The notes beneath the pieces were generated by a model. That model did not search any database. It was not told the DNA's origin and worked only from the letters and a program-made list of their open reading frames with translations. A DNA stretch of 9,697 nucleotides, from positions 1 through 9,697 of the forward strand of contig JAOPUQ010000035.1 in assembly GCA_025963425.1 (NCBI GenBank), given 5' to 3'. The position numbers were made by a program, and so were the translations under genes. The stretch comes from Modestobacter sp. Its GTDB lineage: Bacteria > Actinomycetota > Actinomycetes > Mycobacteriales > Geodermatophilaceae. Positions 1-6,589 of this stretch are shown one piece after another (positions within the stretch are counted from its first letter, which is position 1; every line of letters begins with the position of its first letter).

Positions 1-586
1 CGGGGTCGACGCCGGGGATGGTGCGGGCGAAGATCTCGCGGATCTCCGCCCGGTTCTTGTGGATCGCCGGGACCAGGATGTGCGACGGCTTGTCCTCCCC
101 GAGCTGCACGATCAGCTCGGCCAGGTCGGTCTCGAAGACGTCGAGGCCCGCGGCCTCCAGCGCCTCGTTCAGGCCGATCTCCTGGGTGGCCATCGACTTG
201 ACCTTGACCACCTCGGTCGCGCCGGTGGCCTGGACCAGCCGGGTGACGATCTCGTTGGCCTCGGTGGCGTCGCGCGCCCAGTGCACGGTGCCGCCGCGGG
301 CGGTGACCTGCCGCTCGAGCTCCTCCAGGTGGTCGTCGAGCCGCGCCATGGTCGCGGCCTTGAGCGCCCGGCCGGCCTCGCGCAGCTGCGCCCAGTCCGG
401 TAGCTCGGCGACGACGCGCGCCCGCTTGCCGCGGATGGTGCTGGTCGCGTGCCCGAGGTTGGCCCGCTGCTGGCCGTTGCGCAGCGCGGTGCGGGCGGCG
501 TCGGGGAACGATTCGTCACCCCGCAGGTGCCCCACGCCGCGGGGGGCGGTGGGGAGGCCGGGCATGCCGAGGTGGACGGCGGTCAT
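1..586 (-). CDS. lutB: LutB-type iron-sulfur lactate utilization protein, partial (N-terminal part)
   Basis: This is the N-terminal 195 residues of a LutB/YkgF-family protein; the C-terminal part lies beyond the left edge. In the family, LutA, LutB and LutC oxidise L-lactate to pyruvate in the cytoplasm, and LutB carries two 4Fe-4S ferredoxin-type clusters after an N-terminal LUD (DUF162) domain. Visible here are the LutB-style opening, with arginine-rich segments such as TIRGKRARVVAELPDW near residues 49-64, then the LUD domain, with VVKVKSMATQEIGLNEAL near residues 123-140 and ETDLAELIVQLGEDKPSHI near 150-168. The cluster-binding cysteines are not in the window. The start ATG (586-584) overlaps the lutA stop codon as ATGA. 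The nearest purine-rich stretch (AGGAGA, 611-606) is too far away to be a normal ribosome site, so translation is probably coupled to lutA. A second in-frame ATG at 565 is possible. Family assignment is firm; the lactate role is inferred from family and neighbour. Confidence 0.88.
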   Translation of the reverse strand, partial: MTAVHLGMPGLPTAPRGVGHLRGDESFPDAARTALRNGQQRANLGHATSTIRGKRARVVAELPDWAQLREAGRALKAATMARLDDHLEELERQVTARGGTVHWARDATEANEIVTRLVQATGATEVVKVKSMATQEIGLNEALEAAGLDVFETDLAELIVQLGEDKPSHILVPAIHKNRAEIREIFARTIPGVDP

Positions 587-1356
587 GCCGGCACCGCCGG
601 GGCCGTCTCCTGGTGCGGGGTCATGGCTTCCTCCGTCGAGGCGAGGATCTCGGCCAGGTGCACCGTCCGGGTGCCCGCTCGCAGCCGGGAGAGACCGCCG
701 CCGATGTGCATCAGACAGGAGGCGTCCCCGGCGGTGCACACCTCGGCGTGCGTGGACAGCACGTTGGCCATCTTGTCGGTGAGCATCGCGGTGGAGGTGT
801 CGGCGTTCTTCACCGCGAACGTGCCGCCGAAGCCGCAGCACTGCTCGGCGCCGGGCAGCTCGGCCAGCTCCAGTCCGCGCACGGCCCGCAGCAGCCGCAG
901 CGGCCGGTCACCGACCCGGAGCAGCCGCAGCGAGTGGCAGGTCGGGTGGTAGGTGACCCGGTGCGGGTAGTAGGCGCCGACGTCGGTCACCCCCAGCACG
1001 TCGACGAGGAACTGGGACAGCTCGTAGGTGCGCCCGGCCAGCTCGGCGGCGTCGTCGGCCAGCCGGTGCTCACCGGCCCGGCGGGCGACGTCGGCCTGCT
1101 GGTGGTGGATGGAGGCCACGCACGAGCCCGACGGCGCCACGATGGCCTCCGCGCCGGCGAAGGCGCGCACGTGGTTGGCCACGATCGGCACCGCCTCGCG
1201 CCGGTAGCCGGTGTTGACGTGCATCTGCCCGCAGCAGGCCTGCCCGGGTGGGACGACGACCTCGTGCCCCAGCCGTTGCAGCAGCACCGCGGTGGCCCGG
1301 GCCACCTGGGGGGTCAGGGTGTCCACGAGGCAGGTGGCGAAGAGGGCGACCTTCAT
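583..1356 (-). CDS. lutA: LutA-type (Fe-S)-binding oxidoreductase with two CCG domains
   Basis: The 257-aa protein matches the LutA/YkgE family, a subunit of the LutABC L-lactate oxidation system and relative of GlpC and heterodisulfide reductase HdrB. It has two cysteine-rich CCG domains. The first has C9, C41-C42-G and C79; the second has C140, C173-C174-G and C207/C214. In the family these bind iron-sulfur clusters. Landmarks are the opening MKVALFATCLVD, the QACCGQMHVNTGY segment, YHPTCHSLR (136-144) and EQCCGFGGTFAVKN (171-184). Length is normal. The ATG at 1356 is chosen because the nearby upstream ATG (1363) runs into a stop within three codons; GGGAGG lies about 12 nt upstream. It follows the VOC gene by 31 nt on the same strand and overlaps lutB by 4 nt, so arsR-VOC-lutA-lutB could be one transcript. 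The C-terminal ~15 residues are low-complexity and family-atypical. Confidence 0.92.
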   Translation of the reverse strand: MKVALFATCLVDTLTPQVARATAVLLQRLGHEVVVPPGQACCGQMHVNTGYRREAVPIVANHVRAFAGAEAIVAPSGSCVASIHHQQADVARRAGEHRLADDAAELAGRTYELSQFLVDVLGVTDVGAYYPHRVTYHPTCHSLRLLRVGDRPLRLLRAVRGLELAELPGAEQCCGFGGTFAVKNADTSTAMLTDKMANVLSTHAEVCTAGDASCLMHIGGGLSRLRAGTRTVHLAEILASTEEAMTPHQETAPAVPA

Positions 1357-1387
1357 CCCGCCATCCTGCCTCCCGGTGGGGTCCGGG

Positions 1388-1767
<380 letters not shown>

Positions 1768-1771
<4 letters not shown>

Positions 1772-2064
1772 GGTGGGTCCTCTCTCGGTGGTCCCGGGCG
1801 CGGTGGCCAGCGTCCGGTGATGACCTGCAGGGGTGAGGTGTCCAGGGAGTGGAACTTGTAGCGGCCCTCGCGCCGGGTGGTGACCAGGCCGGCGTCCTCC
1901 AGGACGGCGAGGTGCTGGGAGACGGCCTGGCGGCTCGAGCCCAGCCCGTGCTTCGTGACCAGCCGGGTGCACAGCTCGAACAGCGTCTGGCCGTCCCGGT
2001 CCTGCAGCTCGTCGAGCAGGGCACGCCGGGTCGGGTCGGCGAGGGCCTTGAACACGTCGCCCAC
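1768..2064 (-). CDS. ArsR/SmtB-family winged-helix transcriptional regulator
   Basis: This is a 98-aa DNA-binding regulator. It opens with the typical DVFKALADPTRRALLDEL helix pair (residues 3-20). The helix-turn-helix follows, with recognition helix SSRQAVSQHLAVLEDAGLV near 43-61 and a beta-wing TTRREGRYKFHSLD (62-75). Only one cysteine (C32) is present and there is no metal-binding CxC motif, so it is probably not a metal sensor in the ArsR/SmtB sense; the ligand is unknown. The C-terminal tail is short and proline-rich. I chose GTG 2064 because the ADPTRR motif normally begins close to the N-terminus and because a promoter-like TATTGT (2078-2073) sits 8 nt upstream, which fits a leaderless message. 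TTG 2076 and longer starts would overlap this promoter. It is divergent from the VOC gene at 2114 and overlaps the downstream VOC gene by 4 nt. It probably represses both directions through the inverted repeat at 2078-2097. Confidence 0.88.
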
Positions 2065-2077
2065 GGAACGGGACAAT
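2048..2077 (+). promoter_or_regulatory. Putative promoter of the divergent VOC gene (TTGAAC-18-GACAAT)
   Basis: On the plus strand, TTGAAC (2048-2053) and GACAAT (2072-2077) are spaced by 18 nt and lie about 37 nt upstream of the VOC start codon. The -35 lies inside the arsR coding region, and the -10 occupies almost the same base pairs as the arsR -10 on the other strand, so the two promoters would compete for polymerase. The predicted start point falls inside the inverted repeat at 2078-2097. Confidence 0.4.
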
Positions 2078-2102
2078 AGGCAAGTGGAGACTTGCCTGAC
2101 AA
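2073..2102 (-). promoter_or_regulatory. Putative arsR promoter (TTGTCA-18-TATTGT)
   Basis: Reading the minus strand, TTGTCA (2102-2097) resembles a -35 element and TATTGT (2078-2073) a -10 element, with an 18-nt spacer. The start codon GTG 2064 begins 8 nt after the -10, so the transcript would be leaderless or nearly so. The inverted repeat at 2078-2097 fills the spacer exactly, so a bound dimer should block polymerase and give autoregulation. The match to consensus is seen directly; promoter function is inferred. Confidence 0.55.
2078..2097. promoter_or_regulatory. Perfect inverted repeat, probable ArsR operator
   Basis: AGGCAAGT is followed by GGAG and then ACTTGCCT: two perfect 8-bp arms with a 4-bp centre, 20 bp in all. 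It sits between the divergent arsR and VOC genes. It fills the space between the putative -35 and -10 of arsR and covers the presumed start point of the VOC promoter. Dimeric winged-helix repressors of the ArsR family usually bind imperfect palindromes of about this size at their own promoters. The symmetry is seen directly; the assignment to this regulator is inferred from position. Confidence 0.68.
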
Positions 2103-2113
2103 GAGGAGACCCC

Positions 2114-2485
2114 ATGGGGAGCACCGTGCGCGCGATCGTCGTCACCGCCGACCTGGACAGGCTGGTGGCCTTCTACGCCGGCGTGTTCGGTGCCGAGGAG
2201 GTGGAGCGCGTGCCCGCGGAGGGCCAGTCCTTCTACGTCGGACTCCGGATCGGCAACTCCGACCTCGGGCTGGTCGCCGACGCCTCCGTCCAGACCGGGA
2301 GCCCGCAGCGCATGCTGCTGAGCATCGCCGTCCCCGAGGTCGATGCCCTGCTCGAGCGGGTCACCGCCCTCGGCGGGCGGGTGGACGGTCTGCCCAACGA
2401 CATGCCCTGGGGGCAGCGGGTCGCCCACGTGCACGACCCGGACGGCACCACGGTCAACCTCACGCAGGACCTGCCCGCCCGGTAG
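2114..2485 (+). CDS. VOC-superfamily protein, divergent from arsR
   Basis: This 123-aa protein has the vicinal oxygen chelate fold: module 1 begins VRAIVVTADLDRLVAFYAGV (residues 5-24), and module 2 begins near MLLSIAVPEVDALLERVTALGG and ends at VAHVHDPDGTTVNLTQDL. The DPDG turn before the last strand is typical of the superfamily. As in the other VOC protein of this locus, the first-strand His and last-strand Glu metal ligands are absent (the last strand reads VNLTQ), so catalysis by the classical glyoxalase route is doubtful and a binding or sequestering role is possible. ATG 2114 is preceded by a strong AAGAGGAGA ribosome site at 2101-2109. It is controlled from the shared arsR intergenic region and followed by a hairpin at 2487-2515. 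Substrate unknown; related ORFs are often annotated as glyoxalase or extradiol dioxygenase without evidence. Confidence 0.85.
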   Translation: MGSTVRAIVVTADLDRLVAFYAGVFGAEEVERVPAEGQSFYVGLRIGNSDLGLVADASVQTGSPQRMLLSIAVPEVDALLERVTALGGRVDGLPNDMPWGQRVAHVHDPDGTTVNLTQDLPAR

Positions 2486-2486
2486 C

Positions 2487-2515
2487 GGGGCGACGGCGGT
2501 GAGCGCCGTCACCTC
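2487..2515 (+). terminator. Hairpin after the VOC gene, probable terminator
   Basis: GACGGCG (2492-2498) pairs perfectly with CGCCGTC (2504-2510) around a 5-nt loop. After one mismatch the stem is extended by GGGG (2487-2490) with CCTC (2512-2515), one pair being G-U. There is no T-run, as is usual for GC-rich actinobacterial terminators. It begins one base after the VOC stop codon. Confidence 0.55.
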
Positions 2516-2534
2516 CCCTGATCGATGCCCAGCT

Positions 2535-2546
2535 GGCAAAGTTGCC
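2535..2546. promoter_or_regulatory. Short dyad and possible leaderless promoter before the aldehyde dehydrogenase
   Basis: GGCAA, AG, TTGCC form a 12-bp inverted repeat ending 2 nt before the ATG at 2549. It overlaps CAAAGT (2537-2542), a weak -10-like hexamer 6 nt before that ATG. No Shine-Dalgarno sequence precedes the ATG. The GGCAA half-site also occurs in the arsR operator at 2078-2097, but with a different spacing (2 against 8 nt), so common control is only a possibility. Confidence 0.35.
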
Positions 2547-2548
2547 CC

Positions 2549-4135
2549 ATGGCAGCCTCACCGACGCGGCAACCCGTCCCCGCGAGCGTCACCGCCCTGC
2601 ACGTCAAGCCCGGCACCGAGTGGGCCGCGGTCCTCGGCCGCGCCGCCGAGCTCGCCCCGGAGGCGTTCGGCGCCGACCGTCTGCACAACCTGATCGACGG
2701 TTCGTGGCGCCCCAACGGCGACCCCGAGTCGATGGTCAGCCCGGTCGACGGCAGCAAGCTGATCGGTCTGCCCCGGCTTTCGGCGGGGGAGGCGCAGCAC
2801 GCCGTCCTCGCGGCGGCCGCCGCCCACCGCGGGTGGGCGCAGACCCCGCTCGCCGAGCGGAAGGCCCGGGTGAGCGCGGCGGTCGAGGCGATGGCCGCGG
2901 CCCGTGACGACCTGGCGCTGCTGCTGGCCTGGGAGATCGGCAAGCCGTGGGCGCTGGCCTGCGCCGACGTCGACCGGGCGCTGGACGGGGTGCGCTGGTA
3001 CCTCGAGGAGATCGACGGGATGCTCGGCGACCGGACGCCGCTGGACGGCCCGGTCAGCAACATCGCCAGCTGGAACTACCCGATGTCGGTGCTGGTCCAC
3101 TCCGAGCTGGTGCAGCTGCTGGCCGGCAACGCCGTGCTCGCCAAGACGCCGTCCCAGGGCGGGGCGGCCTGCCTCACGCTCGCGCACGCGCTGATGGCCC
3201 GGGAGGGCCTGCCGGTCACCCTGCTCTCCGGTGGCGGCGCGGAGCTGTCGTCGGTGCTGGTCCGCTCGCCGGAGATCGGCGCGCTGGCCTTCGTCGGCGG
3301 CCGGTCCAACGGCGGCAAGGTCGCGGCCAACCTGCTCGACACCGGCAAACGGCACATGCTCGAGCAGGAGGGGCTCAACGCCTGGGGCATCTGGGAGTTC
3401 TCCGACTGGGACGGGCTGGCCGCGCACCTGAAGAAGGGCTTCGAGTACGGCAAGCAGCGCTGCACGGCCTACCCCCGCTACGTGGTGCAGCGGGAGCTGG
3501 TCGACCAGTTCCTGGCCACCTACCTGCCGGTGGTCCAGTCGCTGCGCTTCGGCCACCCGCTGGCCGTCGAGGCCGACGACGACGACCTGCCCACGCTGCA
3601 CTTCGGGCCGGTGATCAGCGCCGCGAAGGCCGACGAGCTGCACCGCCGGGTGGACGACGCCCTGCACCGCGGCGCCGTCCCGCTGTACCGCGGCTCGGTC
3701 GGCGACGGCCGGTACATCACCGGCCAGGACACCTCGGCCTACGTCGCGCCGGTCGCCCTGCTGTCCCCGGGCGGGGCCAGCGCGCTGATGCACAGTGAGC
3801 CGTTCGGCCCGATCGACACCATCGTGGTGGTCGACTCCGAGGCCGAACTGCTGGCCCAGATGAATGCGTCCAACGGAGCACTGGTGGCGAGCATCGCCTG
3901 CGACGACGAGGACAAGGCCCGGCACCTGGCCCGGGAGGTGCAGGCGTTCAAGGTCGGCATCAACAAGCCGCGCTCGCGCGGGGACCGGGCCGAGCCGTTC
4001 GGCGGCCGCGGCGCCTCGTGGCTGGGCTGCTTCGTCGGCGGCGAGCTGCTGGTCCAGGCGGTCACTCAGGGCCCGGAGAACGAGCTGCTCTACGGCAACT
4101 TCCCGGAGCACTCGCGGTACCCCGCGGCGATCTGA
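2549..4135 (+). CDS. Aldehyde dehydrogenase superfamily protein, diverged subfamily
   Basis: This 528-aa protein has the aldehyde dehydrogenase fold; such enzymes oxidise aldehydes to acids (or acyl-CoA) with NAD(P)+. Key residues remain: WNYP (175-178) with the oxyanion-hole Asn; AKTPSQ with Lys199 for the cofactor, 23 residues after that Asn as in ALDH2; the general-base Glu (E272) in LEQEGLNAW; the nucleophile C305 in GKQRCTAYP; and EPFGP (417-421). Several signatures are unusual: the LELGGK motif reads LEQEGLN, the FTGS motif reads FVGGRSNG (about 248-255), and the C-terminus has NKPRSRGDRAEPFGGRGASW. I could not assign a known substrate class. ATG 2549 gives a leaderless start; ATG 2525 would add 8 residues but also lacks a ribosome site and overlaps the upstream terminator region less neatly. 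Catalytic competence is likely; substrate is unknown. Confidence 0.88.
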   Translation: MAASPTRQPVPASVTALHVKPGTEWAAVLGRAAELAPEAFGADRLHNLIDGSWRPNGDPESMVSPVDGSKLIGLPRLSAGEAQHAVLAAAAAHRGWAQTPLAERKARVSAAVEAMAAARDDLALLLAWEIGKPWALACADVDRALDGVRWYLEEIDGMLGDRTPLDGPVSNIASWNYPMSVLVHSELVQLLAGNAVLAKTPSQGGAACLTLAHALMAREGLPVTLLSGGGAELSSVLVRSPEIGALAFVGGRSNGGKVAANLLDTGKRHMLEQEGLNAWGIWEFSDWDGLAAHLKKGFEYGKQRCTAYPRYVVQRELVDQFLATYLPVVQSLRFGHPLAVEADDDDLPTLHFGPVISAAKADELHRRVDDALHRGAVPLYRGSVGDGRYITGQDTSAYVAPVALLSPGGASALMHSEPFGPIDTIVVVDSEAELLAQMNASNGALVASIACDDEDKARHLAREVQAFKVGINKPRSRGDRAEPFGGRGASWLGCFVGGELLVQAVTQGPENELLYGNFPEHSRYPAAI

Positions 4136-4160
4136 GGGCGGGGCGGACGGTCGCCGGCCG

Positions 4161-4166
4161 TAGGGT
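4161..4166 (+). promoter_or_regulatory. Probable -10 element of a leaderless gene (TAGGGT)
   Basis: TAGGGT fits the TANNNT consensus and is separated by exactly 7 nt from the ATG at 4174. There is no Shine-Dalgarno sequence in front of that ATG. This is the standard arrangement for leaderless messages in actinobacteria, and it suggests that the small membrane protein is transcribed independently of the aldehyde dehydrogenase. Confidence 0.55.
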
Positions 4167-4173
4167 CGGCGGC

Positions 4174-4371
4174 ATGTCAGCCCCCGCCCCACGCACCGGT
4201 CGCCAGCGGCTGGTCGGCCTGCTCGTGCTGGGCATCGCCGTCGTCCTGCTGCTGTCCTCGGTCACCTGGTTCGGCAGCGACCGGGCCGGGGTCGGCATCG
4301 GCCAGCTGGTGCTGGGACTGGTGCTCGCCGGCGTCGGCGGCTTCCTGTACCGGCGGGCGCGGTCGCGCTGA
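4174..4371 (+). CDS. Small two-helix membrane protein, unknown function
   Basis: This 65-aa protein has two hydrophobic segments, about residues 13-33 (LVGLLVLGIAVVLLLSSVTWF) and 38-59, joined by a short polar turn (GSDRAG). Arg-rich ends (R7, R10, R12 and the RRARSR tail) flank both helices, so by the positive-inside rule both termini should be cytoplasmic. The second helix is glycine-rich (GIGQLVLGLVLAGVGGF), which could favour helix packing. A longer in-frame start exists inside the aldehyde dehydrogenase gene, but ATG 4174 is preferred because the hydrophobic protein starts there and TAGGGT precedes it by 7 nt. I recognise no family. The next gene starts 43 nt downstream on the same strand and may share the transcript. 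Confidence 0.72.
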   Translation: MSAPAPRTGRQRLVGLLVLGIAVVLLLSSVTWFGSDRAGVGIGQLVLGLVLAGVGGFLYRRARSR

Positions 4372-4414
4372 GGCCCGGCGGTTTCACGTGGAGCGTGACG
4401 GGAACCACAGGGCG

Positions 4415-4612
4415 ATGGAGATCAACAAGGACGACCTGCTCCAGCTGCTGCGCACCGAGGGTGACAACGACACCGCCGAGAAGGCCGCGTCCCTGCCCGA
4501 CCGGATAGACACCGACCGGGATGCCGACGCCCTGGCCGCGATCGGACTGGACCGGACGCAGTTGATGGCCAAGCTCGCCGCCGGCGGCTTCGGTCGGACG
4601 CTCAGCCCCTGA
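4415..4612 (+). CDS. Small acidic conserved-type protein, unknown function
   Basis: This soluble 65-aa protein begins MEINKDDLLQLLRTEGDND and is rich in Asp and Glu in its first two thirds, with a more basic, glycine-containing end (KLAAGGFGRTLSP). From memory, similar short proteins opening M-x-INKDxxLxxLR and containing PxxxDTxRDAxxLxxxGxDxxxLxxKL recur in actinobacterial genomes as hypothetical proteins; this copy keeps that layout (LPDRIDTDRDADALAAIGLDRTQLMAKL, about 31-58). ATG 4415 is chosen to match that layout; GTG 4388 in frame would add 9 residues. The ribosome site is weak (GGGA about 11 nt upstream). It ends 63 nt before the convergent acyl-CoA dehydrogenase, with a hairpin between them. 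No function can be given. Confidence 0.68.
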   Translation: MEINKDDLLQLLRTEGDNDTAEKAASLPDRIDTDRDADALAAIGLDRTQLMAKLAAGGFGRTLSP

Positions 4613-4631
4613 GCCGTCGCGGCGGACGCAC

Positions 4632-4659
4632 GAGGCCGGCCCCGCGGGGGACCGGCCTC
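4632..4659. terminator. Bidirectional terminator hairpin between convergent genes
   Basis: GAGGCCGG (4632-4639) pairs perfectly with CCGGCCTC (4652-4659). The interior CCCC (4640-4643) can also pair with GGGG (4646-4649), leaving a small GA bulge. The stem is symmetrical, has no T-run, and lies centrally between the stop of the small acidic gene (4612) and the stop of the acyl-CoA dehydrogenase (4676), so it can serve both strands. Confidence 0.72.
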
Positions 4660-4675
4660 TCGGCGTGCACAGCGG

Positions 4676-5887
<1,212 letters not shown>

Positions 5888-5894
5888 GCCTCGG

Positions 5895-5900
5895 ACCGTA
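5895..5900 (-). promoter_or_regulatory. Probable -10 element of the acyl-CoA dehydrogenase (TACGGT)
   Basis: On the minus strand, TACGGT (5900-5895) fits TANNNT and is followed by exactly 7 nt and then the ATG at 5887, the pattern of a leaderless transcript. The -35 region would fall inside the palindrome at 5909-5924. Confidence 0.6.
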
Positions 5901-5908
5901 GCGTCGAC

Positions 5909-5924
5909 TGCGACGTACGTCGCA
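5909..5924. promoter_or_regulatory. 16-bp perfect palindrome, probable repressor operator
   Basis: TGCGACGTACGTCGCA reads the same on both strands with no spacer. If the acyl-CoA dehydrogenase transcript starts at its ATG (5887), the palindrome covers about -22 to -37 and so overlaps the -35 element. Perfect palindromes of this size at fatty-acid degradation promoters are typical targets of TetR-family repressors. No such regulator gene is in the window, so the binding protein is unknown. Confidence 0.6.
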
Positions 5925-5940
5925 TCCGGCCCCGGACGCG

Positions 5941-5979
5941 CGACCACCCGGACGCCGTGCGGCGGCGTCCGGGCGGTCG
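5941..5979 (-). terminator. Long hairpin downstream of the DUF4383 gene
   Basis: CCCGGACGCC (5947-5956) pairs perfectly with GGCGTCCGGG (5964-5973) around a 7-nt loop. After a single A-C mismatch the stem continues with CGACC (5941-5945) and GGTCG (5975-5979), giving 15 of 16 pairs. It is the second of two tandem hairpins after the DUF4383 stop codon. No T-run follows. Confidence 0.6.
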
Positions 5980-5989
5980 GGTCGTGCGG

Positions 5990-6011
5990 CCCGGGGCCGG
6001 CAGGCCCCGGG
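5990..6011 (-). terminator. Hairpin just downstream of the DUF4383 gene
   Basis: CCCGGGGCC (5990-5998) pairs perfectly with GGCCCCGGG (6003-6011) around a 4-nt loop. On the minus strand it begins 8 nt after the DUF4383 stop codon, the position expected for an intrinsic terminator. There is no T-run. Confidence 0.65.
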
Positions 6012-6019
6012 ACCGCGGG

Positions 6020-6472
6020 TCAGCGGCGGAGCGAGGTGTCCCGCCCCCCTGCGCCGGCGACGGTCCGCACCGGGCCGAGGGCGATGACCAGGCCGGCCAG
6101 CGCCGTCACCAGATGCAGGATGTTGTCCGCCCAGTTCAGGTTGAGGAAGTCCCATTCCTTGCCGACGGCGACGAGGCCGTAGACGAACGCCGCGCCGTAG
6201 CCGACGGCGAGCAGCCAGCCGTAGGTGCGGGCACCACTGAGTGTCCGGGAGAGCGCGAGGCCGGCCACGCCGATGACGATGTGCACGACGTTGTGCATCG
6301 GGTTGATCATGAACCCGAGCAGGCTGTTGCCGCTCATGCCGAAGAAGTTGTTGAAGCCGGTGATGAAGAAGCCGACCACGCCGATCAGCGTGTAGACCGC
6401 GCCGATGGCCAGGCCGGCCATCTGCGGCCACGTCATCGCCCCGCGGGCGGTGGAACGGTCGGTAGCGGACAT
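6020..6472 (-). CDS. DUF4383 family integral membrane protein
   Basis: This 150-aa protein has four predicted membrane helices, roughly residues 18-38, 62-78, 83-103 and 118-134, with short polar ends. It shows the DUF4383 pattern: an asparagine- and histidine-rich motif NPMHNVVHIVIGVAGL (57-72) that recurs in the second half as NWADNILHLVTALAGL (113-128), suggesting an internal duplication of two helix pairs. The function of the family is unknown; it is common in actinobacteria and cyanobacteria. ATG 6472 is chosen because AGGGAGG lies about 6 nt upstream; the longer in-frame ATG (6520) lacks such a site and would add a polar stretch outside the family. It is flanked by hairpins on both sides and appears to be a single-gene unit with its own promoter near 6525-6520. 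Confidence 0.87.
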   Translation of the reverse strand: MSATDRSTARGAMTWPQMAGLAIGAVYTLIGVVGFFITGFNNFFGMSGNSLLGFMINPMHNVVHIVIGVAGLALSRTLSGARTYGWLLAVGYGAAFVYGLVAVGKEWDFLNLNWADNILHLVTALAGLVIALGPVRTVAGAGGRDTSLRR

Positions 6473-6519
6473 GGGGACCTCCCTGGACGACCCCTGCGCC
6501 TGGTTGGGCGAGACCTTCA

Positions 6520-6525
6520 AGCGTA
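6520..6525 (-). promoter_or_regulatory. Possible -10 element of the DUF4383 gene (TACGCT)
   Basis: On the minus strand, TACGCT (6525-6520) fits TANNNT and lies 47 nt before the ATG at 6472, so the message would have a leader of about 40 nt carrying the AGGGAGG ribosome site. No clear -35 element is visible. Confidence 0.35.
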
Positions 6526-6556
6526 GCGAGCAGGCGGTCGGGCGGAAGAGGTCGTT

Positions 6557-6581
6557 GCGCGCCGGGTCGTGGCCGGCGCGC
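6557..6581 (-). terminator. Hairpin after the carbamoyltransferase gene
   Basis: GCGCGCCGG (6557-6565) pairs perfectly with CCGGCGCGC (6573-6581) around a 7-nt loop. On the minus strand the stem begins 8 nt after the carbamoyltransferase stop codon and precedes the promoter region of the DUF4383 gene, so it should separate the two transcripts. No T-run follows. Confidence 0.7.
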
Positions 6582-6589
6582 GGCCCCGA

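Noticed and set aside
1357..1387. CCCGG/CCGGG pairing in the gap between the VOC gene and lutA as a terminator
   Set aside because: A 5-bp stem with a 6-nt loop and no T-run is too weak beside the other hairpins in this window.
2065..2145. Longer arsR starts, including one at 2145 giving 125 aa and TTG 2076
   Set aside because: They would cover the putative promoter and operator, add residues not typical of the family, and lack ribosome sites.
1772..2539. Upstream in-frame extension of the minus-strand VOC gene to give a 383-aa fusion
   Set aside because: The extension runs out of frame through arsR and antisense to the other VOC gene. The VOC fold starts at ATG 1771 with its own ribosome site.
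2558..4192. 544-codon open frame on the minus strand opposite the aldehyde dehydrogenase
   Set aside because: It is antisense to a gene with clear catalytic motifs, and its translation is rich in Arg, Gln, Val and Gly with no domain pattern, as expected from high-GC codon bias.
4388..4414. GTG start 9 codons upstream for the small acidic gene
   Set aside because: The MEINKD opening matches the remembered family start better, though the ribosome site for ATG 4415 is weak, so this is not fully excluded.
5888..5947. Start of the acyl-CoA dehydrogenase 20 codons further upstream
   Set aside because: The added residues are not family-like and would place the palindrome and -10 element inside the coding region.
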